Below the pieces are notes generated by a model. That model searched no databases. It was not told where the DNA came from and saw only the letters and a program-made list of their open reading frames with translations. From JBMFOH01 sp049969715 [NCBI: bacterium] (GTDB lineage Bacteria > DUMJ01): a DNA stretch of 11,945 bases. Positions 6,699 through 11,945 of this stretch are shown here, piece by piece (position 1 is the first letter of the stretch; the number at the start of each line of letters is the position of its first letter). A program made the translations under genes and the position numbers. The stretch is from contig JBMFOH010000041.1 of NCBI GenBank assembly GCA_049969715.1, forward strand, positions 1-11,945, written 5' to 3'.

Positions 6699-7793
6699 AT
6701 GAAGAAATTCAAGGTTCCATTTGAGAAGCCTGAGCCAAACTTCTATGAATTTAAAGATGTACTTCTAGGCAAGAAGCCAGCTAGAAGGGTCCATTTTGTC
6801 GAGTTATTTCCAGATATAGAGATTATCTGGTATATTACAGAAAATATCTTGGGAGATAAAATTATTCGTTCTCCTCAAGAAGATTCCCAAGGTTTCTGGA
6901 GACAGCAGATAAACTTCTGGTATAAAATGGGCTATGATTATATTAGGGTCTCTGGAGGCTTAAACTTCACTGAACAGAAAAGAAGAGTTGCCTCTGATAC
7001 TGCTATCCTATCAAGAGGGGAGAGAAATTGGATAGAAGAGACAGTTGGAGTAATATCTTCCTGGAAGGACTTTGAAAAGTACAAATGGCCTACTCAAGAG
7101 TCTTTTGATTATTCCAACTATGAGTTTGTCTCTAAGAATCTACCAGAAGGGATGAAGATGTTGGTGTGTCCATCAAGTGGTGTCTTTGAGATTAGTAGTG
7201 AAGCTTTATTAGGCTTTGAGGGTATGAGTTATCTCTTATATGAAGACTACGAGTTAGTAAAGGCAGTATTTGATAGGGTTGGAGAGATAATCTATAGATT
7301 CTATGAAGATCTTATTACTCTTGATAATGTGGAAGGGATCTTCCAAGGAGATGACCTTGGTTTTAAGACAAGTACCATATTATCTCCAAAATTCTTAAGA
7401 GAATTGGTCTTACCTTGGCATAAGAGATATGCTGAACTTGCCCATAGATACAATAAGATGTATTGGTTCCACTGCTGTGGAAACGTCTTGGAGATCATAG
7501 AAGACCTGATAGAGGATGTAAAGATAGATGCCCTTCACTCATTTCAAGATACTATAATCCCTGTGACTGAATTTAAAGAGAAGTATGGAGATAGGATAGC
7601 GGTATTAGGTGGGGTAGATGTTGATAAGTTATGCAGGCTGGAAGAGAAAGAACTCAGAGCTTATATAAGAAGCATACTTGATAGGTGTATGCCATATAGG
7701 TATGCCTTAGGCTCAGGGAATACGGTAACAAACTATGTGCCAGTAGAGAATTATCTAGTAATGTTAGATGAAGGGGTGAGATACTATGATTGA
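6699..7793 (+). CDS. URO-D-fold methyltransferase-like protein D
   Basis: A 364-residue URO-D-superfamily protein. The start is ATG 6699 with AGGAGG close upstream. Family marks: GIFQGDDLGFKTSTILSP (213-230; D218, D219), helix LRELVLPWHKRYAELAH, the strand MYWFHCCGNVLEIIEDL (254-270) with H258-C-C260-G, DALHSFQD (277-284), VLGGVDVDKL (302-311) and ALGSGNTVTNYVPVENY (336-352). H258 and C260 match the first two zinc ligands of MtaA/MtbA/CmuA-type methyltransferases. The third cysteine of that site seems absent, with S339-G-N in its place. It overlaps the following glycosidase gene by eight bases, so the two are probably translated together. The substrate is unknown; transfer of a methyl group from a sugar methyl ether is a hypothesis from context. 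Confidence 0.8.
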   Translation: MKKFKVPFEKPEPNFYEFKDVLLGKKPARRVHFVELFPDIEIIWYITENILGDKIIRSPQEDSQGFWRQQINFWYKMGYDYIRVSGGLNFTEQKRRVASDTAILSRGERNWIEETVGVISSWKDFEKYKWPTQESFDYSNYEFVSKNLPEGMKMLVCPSSGVFEISSEALLGFEGMSYLLYEDYELVKAVFDRVGEIIYRFYEDLITLDNVEGIFQGDDLGFKTSTILSPKFLRELVLPWHKRYAELAHRYNKMYWFHCCGNVLEIIEDLIEDVKIDALHSFQDTIIPVTEFKEKYGDRIAVLGGVDVDKLCRLEEKELRAYIRSILDRCMPYRYALGSGNTVTNYVPVENYLVMLDEGVRYYD

Positions 7794-9771
7794 ATTACCC
7801 TTTAGGCAGGTCCATCTTGATTTTCACACCTCACCATTGATACCAGATGTAGGGATAGATTTCGATCCTGAGGAATTTGCCAAGACACTTAAGGAGTCCT
7901 ACGTTAACTCCATCACAGTATTTGCCAAGTGTCATCATGGGATGTCATATTATCCTACCAAGGTAGGAGTTATGCATCCTTCACTCAAAAGAGACCTTTT
8001 GGGCGAGATGGTAGAAGCATGCCATAAAGAAAATATTAGAGTTTGTGCTTATATTAGTGTAGTCTGGGATGAATATTCTGCTAGTAATCATGGGGATTGG
8101 CTACAAGTTAATAAGGATGGAACTTTAGCTGGAAGGCCACCTTTTGGTAATAGAGGTTGGAGATTTTTGTGTATGAACTCTCCCTATGTAGATTATGTGG
8201 CAGAACAGACAGAAGAGGTGCTTAAACTATACGATGTAGATGGTGTTTTCTTTGATATAGTGATGCAAACATATCCTGGTTGTGTATGTAATCACTGTAT
8301 GAAGAGTATGAAGAAACTAGGCCTTGATCCAACAAACGATGCGGATCTTTATAAGCATTCCCAGATCGTGGGCAGAAACTTCATGTCTAGAATGGATAAA
8401 TTAGTAAAGAGTCTAAAGCCAGAGATAAGTGTATTCTATAACTCTAGGCTTAGACTTGAGAGTGACTTTGAACTTGGTATGGGACAAGAATCAGGCTACT
8501 TCACTCACTTTGAGATAGAGTCTTTACCATCTGGCGGTTGGGGATACAATCATTTCCCTCTATTTGTCCGTTACTATCAGACCCTAGGGAAAGACCTCTT
8601 AGGAATGACAGGAAGGTTCCATAAGAGTTGGGCAGACTTTGGCGGCTTTAAAAATAGACCTGCATTAGAGTATGAATGCTTTACAATGCTCTCTTTAGGG
8701 GCAAAATGTTCAATAGGAGACCAGTTACATCCAAGAGGAAAGCTAGATAAGACCGCTTATAACCTTATAGGAAGTGTCTATAAAAAGGTTGCTGAGAGGG
8801 AAGAGTGGTGTAAGAATGCAAAACCTCTGTCTGACATAGGGGTTCTTATCTCTAGTTCCTTCTACAATGAGTGGAGGACCGACTCTGATGAAGGTGCTAT
8901 GAGAATGCTATCTGAATCTCATTATCAATTTTCTTTTATAGATTCACAGGAAGACCTGAATAAATATAAGCTTATAATAGCTCCTGATAGGATAAATATT
9001 GATAAGATTCTGGCTGAGAAGATAAAAGAATACTTAAAAGATGGAGGGAAGCTTATAGTAAGCTATAAGTCTGGATTAGCTGGTGATAGATTTGTCTTAG
9101 ATGAACTAGGGGTTGATTATCTTGGTGACAGTGATTATTGCCCAGACTATTTTAGAGTATTAGCCCCTATAGATAAAGATATAGAACCTGCAGAGTATGT
9201 AATGTATGAAAGAGGAACAAAAATTCAGCCTAGAGATGGAGCTCAAGTTTTAGTTGAAACCTATCAGCCATACTTCAATAGAACCTGGGAGCATTTTTCA
9301 TCTCATGCCCAGACCCCACCAGAGAAGAAGAGTATATATCCGGCGGTAGTTAGAAATGGCAGTGTGATATATATAAATTATCCTATCTTTAGAGCCTATG
9401 TGGTAAGTGGAAATCTAGTTTATAAAAAGCTAGTTAAAAACTGTATAGACCTACTTCTAGATAAACCATTAGTCCTAGATAATGCTCCATCTACTGCAAG
9501 AATTACTGTTACCTCTCAAGAACTCAATGGAAAGGAAAGATTTATTGCTCATATACTCCACTATATTCCAGAGAGAAGATGTAAGAGTATAGATATAATA
9601 GAAGATGTAATACCTATCTACAATGTCAAACTCCAAGTAAGGCTCGATAAGTCTCCATCTAGATGTTATCTTGCACCCCAGATGAAAGAGCTAGATTTCG
9701 TGTATAATAATGGATATGTAGATTTTACTGTTCCAAAAGTAGATGGATACCAGATAGTAGTATTAGAATAA
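7786..9771 (+). CDS. Putative glycosidase, GHL6 barrel with GH42M-like domain
   Basis: A 661-residue protein. The N-terminal half (about 1-340) resembles the hypothetical glycosyl hydrolase 6 (GHL6) barrel: QVHLDFHTSP, KCHHGMSYYP, a substrate-loop-like VWDEYS, and VDGVFFDI (151-158) with D157 as candidate catalytic acid, followed by C166-V-C168-N-H-C171. HFEIESLPSGG (241-251) offers further acidic candidates (E243, E245). Residues about 350-455 look like the beta-galactosidase trimerisation fold (GH42M): SDIGVLISSSFYNEW, then KLIIAP and LKDGGKLIVSYKSG. The C-terminal beta region follows. No signal peptide is seen. The start is ATG 7786, inside the last codons of protein D, with AAGGGGTGAG upstream. 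Enzymatic specificity of this group is poorly defined. The operon suggests a fucose-containing or methylated oligosaccharide as substrate, which is inference. Confidence 0.7.
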   Translation: MIELPFRQVHLDFHTSPLIPDVGIDFDPEEFAKTLKESYVNSITVFAKCHHGMSYYPTKVGVMHPSLKRDLLGEMVEACHKENIRVCAYISVVWDEYSASNHGDWLQVNKDGTLAGRPPFGNRGWRFLCMNSPYVDYVAEQTEEVLKLYDVDGVFFDIVMQTYPGCVCNHCMKSMKKLGLDPTNDADLYKHSQIVGRNFMSRMDKLVKSLKPEISVFYNSRLRLESDFELGMGQESGYFTHFEIESLPSGGWGYNHFPLFVRYYQTLGKDLLGMTGRFHKSWADFGGFKNRPALEYECFTMLSLGAKCSIGDQLHPRGKLDKTAYNLIGSVYKKVAEREEWCKNAKPLSDIGVLISSSFYNEWRTDSDEGAMRMLSESHYQFSFIDSQEDLNKYKLIIAPDRINIDKILAEKIKEYLKDGGKLIVSYKSGLAGDRFVLDELGVDYLGDSDYCPDYFRVLAPIDKDIEPAEYVMYERGTKIQPRDGAQVLVETYQPYFNRTWEHFSSHAQTPPEKKSIYPAVVRNGSVIYINYPIFRAYVVSGNLVYKKLVKNCIDLLLDKPLVLDNAPSTARITVTSQELNGKERFIAHILHYIPERRCKSIDIIEDVIPIYNVKLQVRLDKSPSRCYLAPQMKELDFVYNNGYVDFTVPKVDGYQIVVLE

Positions 9772-9787
9772 GAAAGGAGTGAGAAAA

Positions 9788-11284
9788 ATGAGATCAGCAC
9801 CTATTGGAATTGTTATGGTAAATGATGGGAGACCTCATGTCTATTCAGCCAACGAAGAAGAAAATATGCAGGTGGTAAAGAGATGGGCTGAGATTATAAG
9901 GAAGAACTTAAAGAACATTGATGGAACCTCTCCTGAAGTAGTTATTGCTTCTGAAACTATTAAAAGTGTTAGGACTGCCCAAAAGATAGGGGAAGAACTT
10001 ACCAGGGCAAACTGCAAACAGATAATAATGTGCTATAATGTCTGGGACTTTCCTTATCTAGCTTGGCCATTCTTAAACTCTTTAGATAGTAATGTCCCTA
10101 TCCTGAGTCTATCTAATAATAATGCCCAGTATCCTGGAAATGTAGGTCTTCTTGCTACAGATGGAGAGATTAGGCAGACTGGAAGAAGAACTCATAGGAT
10201 AGTTGGAGACATAGACGAACCTAAGGTTCAGGAAAAGGTTATTAAGTGGTTAAGGGCTTCCCAAGCGGTGACAACTATGAGGGGAGAGGTCTATGGACTC
10301 TATGGTGGACACTCTATGGGTATGGAGACTGGATACTTCCATCTAGTGCCAAACATAAAGACATTCGGAATTACTGCATATCAGATAGACCAGTTACTTT
10401 TAGTAAAGGCTATGGAAGAGATAGATGAAAAAGAGGTAAATAAGGGGTTCCAATGGTTTATGGATTTATTAGGAGATAGGATTCTTTATGATGGAAAGAT
10501 GCTTACCCCAGAAACATTAAGAACACAGATTAGGCTTTATCTGGCTATGAAAAGGGTCAATGAGGAGAACGGATTTGACTTCTGTGGGCTTAAGGGTCAG
10601 AGAGAGTTGACAGAATATGTGTGTCTTGGAGATATTCCAGAGATGCTTATGAATGACCCCTATGACTGGAATGGGTTCAAAGAGCCTACTGTATGTGCTA
10701 CAGAGGCGGATTCATTTGCTGCTTTGACTATGGAAATCCTTAAATACATAAGTGGTGGACTTCCTGTACTCTTTATGGATGTAAGGATTTACTATCCAGA
10801 TAAGGATGTATGGGATTTCTGCAACTCTGGGAATCATGCCAGTTATTATGCCTCTCTAAGTTTAGATCCAAAGGAGAATTTCAAGAAAATAACACTTTAT
10901 CCTGCTCTTGAGTACTACTTTAAGGCTGGAGGGGCATCAGTCTCATTTGACGCAGCCCCAACAAAACTGACATTCGCTAGACTTGGGTTATACGATAATA
11001 AACCATATATGGTTATAGTCCCTGGAGAGAGTTTAGACCTTCCTGAAGAGGAGAAAAAGGCAATCAATAATCTCTCTAATCCCACCTGGCCCCATGTCCA
11101 CGCTAGATTAGAATGTTCATTTGAAGAATTCTTAAATGTATTCCCTGCAAATCATATCCAGGCTATACCAGGAGATTATGTAGATACCTTAGTTTACTAT
11201 TGTGAGATACTTGGTATAAAGCCTATAGTTCTAGGCCCAAGGGGTAAAGAGAGGCTTACACCACTCTGGGAGATTCTAGAATAA
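9788..11284 (+). CDS. L-fucose isomerase family protein (FucI-like)
   Basis: A 498-residue member of the L-fucose/L-arabinose isomerase family, which converts L-fucose to L-fuculose using Mn2+. ATG 9788 is preferred over in-frame GTG 9779 because AAAGGAG (9773-9779) overlaps the GTG and stands eight bases before the ATG. The proposed metal ligands, by alignment to E. coli FucI from memory, are E306 in CATEADSF, D331 in LFMDVRIYYP and H456 in FPANHIQAIPGDYVDTL, corresponding to E337, D361 and H528. It is about 90 residues shorter than E. coli FucI (591). GGHSMGMETG (about 173-182) matches the family's conserved G-rich segment. It is the last gene before the operon terminator. The nearby fucosidase supports fucose as substrate, but another 6-deoxy sugar or arabinose cannot be excluded. 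Confidence 0.82.
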   Translation: MRSAPIGIVMVNDGRPHVYSANEEENMQVVKRWAEIIRKNLKNIDGTSPEVVIASETIKSVRTAQKIGEELTRANCKQIIMCYNVWDFPYLAWPFLNSLDSNVPILSLSNNNAQYPGNVGLLATDGEIRQTGRRTHRIVGDIDEPKVQEKVIKWLRASQAVTTMRGEVYGLYGGHSMGMETGYFHLVPNIKTFGITAYQIDQLLLVKAMEEIDEKEVNKGFQWFMDLLGDRILYDGKMLTPETLRTQIRLYLAMKRVNEENGFDFCGLKGQRELTEYVCLGDIPEMLMNDPYDWNGFKEPTVCATEADSFAALTMEILKYISGGLPVLFMDVRIYYPDKDVWDFCNSGNHASYYASLSLDPKENFKKITLYPALEYYFKAGGASVSFDAAPTKLTFARLGLYDNKPYMVIVPGESLDLPEEEKKAINNLSNPTWPHVHARLECSFEEFLNVFPANHIQAIPGDYVDTLVYYCEILGIKPIVLGPRGKERLTPLWEILE

Positions 11285-11290
11285 AACTTT

Positions 11291-11314
11291 AGGGCGCCTA
11301 ACGGCGCCCTTTTT
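11291..11314 (+). terminator. Intrinsic terminator of the operon
   Basis: A perfect 8-bp GC-rich stem, AGGGCGCC and GGCGCCCT, closes a four-base TAAC loop and is followed at once by a T-rich run (TTTTTATTTCTT). It lies six bases after the isomerase stop codon and ends the transcription unit. Confidence 0.93.
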
Positions 11315-11316
11315 AT

Positions 11317-11360
11317 TTCTTAACAAAGTCTTAATATTTTCTTAACGAAATCTTAACATT
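11317..11360. repeat. 22-bp tandem repeat with four TTAAC boxes at 11-bp steps
   Basis: Two 22-base units (11317-11338 and 11339-11360) match at 19 positions. Each holds two boxes, giving TTAACA (11320), TTAATA (11331), TTAACG (11342) and TTAACA (11353), each starting exactly 11 bases after the last, with five-base spacers ending in TC. Direct repeats at 11-base steps are the usual binding pattern of OmpR/PhoB-type response regulators, and TTAACA-like boxes with about five-base spacing resemble the Bacillus PhoP (Pho) box. The region lies upstream of the promoter of the LacI-family gene. Confidence 0.65.
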
Positions 11361-11366
11361 GAGGCA

Positions 11367-11396
11367 TTGCATCTGTATTTTATCCTGATATATAAT
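11367..11396 (+). promoter_or_regulatory. Sigma-A-like promoter of the LacI-family gene
   Basis: A perfect -10 box TATAAT (11391-11396) stands 18 bases after TTGCAT (11367-11372), which keeps the TTG of the -35 consensus. The expected start is near 11403, about 50 bases before the regulator's ATG. Confidence 0.6.
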
Positions 11397-11435
11397 AATA
11401 TCGATTTTAGAAAACGATATTAAAAAACGATATTA
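11397..11435. promoter_or_regulatory. Putative autoregulatory operator
   Basis: AATATCG (11397-11403) and CGATATT (11415-11421) form a perfect inverted repeat with an 11-base spacer. The right half, AAAACGATATTA (11411-11422), is repeated identically at 11424-11435, a 13-base step. The element covers the expected transcription start just after the -10 box, where a bound repressor would block transcription. Binding by the adjacent LacI-family protein is inferred from position. Confidence 0.5.
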
Positions 11436-11453
11436 GAGAGTGGAAAAAATATA

Positions 11454-11945
11454 ATGATAAGAATAGTTGATATAGCTGAGAAAGCGAATGTATCTCCAGG
11501 CACTGTCTCAAAGATACTTAAAGGCACTTATATTGGTTCTTCTGAGACGAAGAATCGAGTATTAAAGATAGCGAAAGAGCTTGGATATACTCCTAATCTT
11601 ATAGCCAGCAGTCTAAAGAGCCGTAAGAGTAAAATTATTGCCCTTATAGTGCCAGAAATTACTGTCCCATTTTTCCCTGAGCTAAGTAGAGGGGTAGAAG
11701 ATGTGGCAAGAGAGAATGAGTATAATGTAATACTATGCAGTAGTAATAGTGATCCACTTCAAGAAGCCAGATATCTTGAATCTTTAGAAAGAAGATGGGT
11801 AGATGGAATAATATTCTCTAGGATCACAGGAGACACATTCAAGGAAAAAATACCTCGTCTCTTAGCTAATAAAGTAAAAATGGTATTTGTTGACCGTGTT
11901 CCAGTTGAAAATAAATTATCTATTGCAAGGGTTGAGATAGACAAC
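11454..11945 (+). CDS. LacI-family transcriptional regulator (partial, right edge)
   Basis: The first 164 residues are in the window and the frame stays open to the last base. Residues 3-22 form the LacI-type helix-turn-helix (VDIAEKANVSPGTVSKILKG). GYTPNLIASSLKS (about 44-56) is the second DNA-binding and hinge segment. SKIIALIVPEITVPFFPELSRG opens the periplasmic-binding-protein-like effector domain (from about 59), with RRWVDGIIFSR near 112-122. The start is ATG 11454. The Shine-Dalgarno site is weak (GAGTGG about ten bases upstream). It lies directly behind the sugar operon and is the natural candidate for its sugar-responsive regulator, with fucose or a derivative as effector by inference. 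It could instead control a second operon to the right. Confidence 0.9.
   Translation, partial: MIRIVDIAEKANVSPGTVSKILKGTYIGSSETKNRVLKIAKELGYTPNLIASSLKSRKSKIIALIVPEITVPFFPELSRGVEDVARENEYNVILCSSNSDPLQEARYLESLERRWVDGIIFSRITGDTFKEKIPRLLANKVKMVFVDRVPVENKLSIARVEIDN

Noticed and set aside
558-7793. The four URO-D-like genes as heme biosynthesis uroporphyrinogen decarboxylase (hemE)
   Set aside because: The HemE N-terminal arginine-rich signature is missing in all four, there are four diverged copies, and no other heme gene is nearby.
11759-11944. Open frame on the - strand at the right edge
   Set aside because: It lies antisense to the well-supported LacI-family gene, with no recognisable motif or ribosome binding site.
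1-11945. CRISPR arrays, tRNA or rRNA genes, riboswitches
   Set aside because: No spaced repeats of CRISPR type, cloverleaf, rRNA signature or known aptamer core was seen by eye on either strand. The only repeat array (11317-11360) has no spacers of CRISPR length.

Overview
The window reads as an AT-rich bacterial chromosome segment. AGA and ATA codons are frequent, genes are tightly packed, and Shine-Dalgarno sites are purine-rich (GGAGG type). Paired MNT/HEPN genes, alpha-fucosidases and many uroporphyrinogen-decarboxylase-fold (URO-D-fold) proteins suggest an anaerobic, possibly thermophilic, polysaccharide-degrading lineage (Dictyoglomus-like or an uncultured relative). This placement is inference. 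The sequence alone does not name the organism.

Layout, all on the + strand. Positions 1-101 hold a long hairpin and no gene. Positions 102-542 are an amino-terminally truncated piece of a GH95-type alpha-L-fucosidase. From 558 to 11284 runs one apparent operon: URO-D-like protein A (558-1637), MNT/HEPN module 1 (1675-2318), URO-D-like protein B (2335-3594), MNT/HEPN module 2 (3637-4274), a GH29 alpha-L-fucosidase (4295-5491), URO-D-like protein C (5503-6549), an unrecognised 45-residue protein (6553-6690), URO-D-like protein D (6699-7793), a GHL6/GH42M-type putative glycosidase (7786-9771) and an L-fucose isomerase-family enzyme (9788-11284). Gaps are short and several genes overlap. A strong intrinsic terminator follows at 11291-11314.

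Behind the terminator lies a 169-base intergenic region. It has four TTAAC-type boxes at exactly 11-base steps, a sigma-A-like promoter and a palindrome over the expected start site. It drives a LacI-family regulator that runs off the right edge.

The enzymes fit intracellular breakdown of fucose-containing oligosaccharides: the glycosidases release fucose and the isomerase converts it to fuculose. The most interesting feature is the four divergent URO-D-fold proteins in the same operon. Two carry an H-x-C-G metal-site motif like the zinc- and corrinoid-dependent methyltransferases MtaA, MtbA and CmuA, and two carry altered versions. A testable idea is that they demethylate O-methylated sugars such as methyl-fucose. 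No corrinoid protein, reductive activase, transporter, fuculokinase or aldolase is in view, so this remains a hypothesis.
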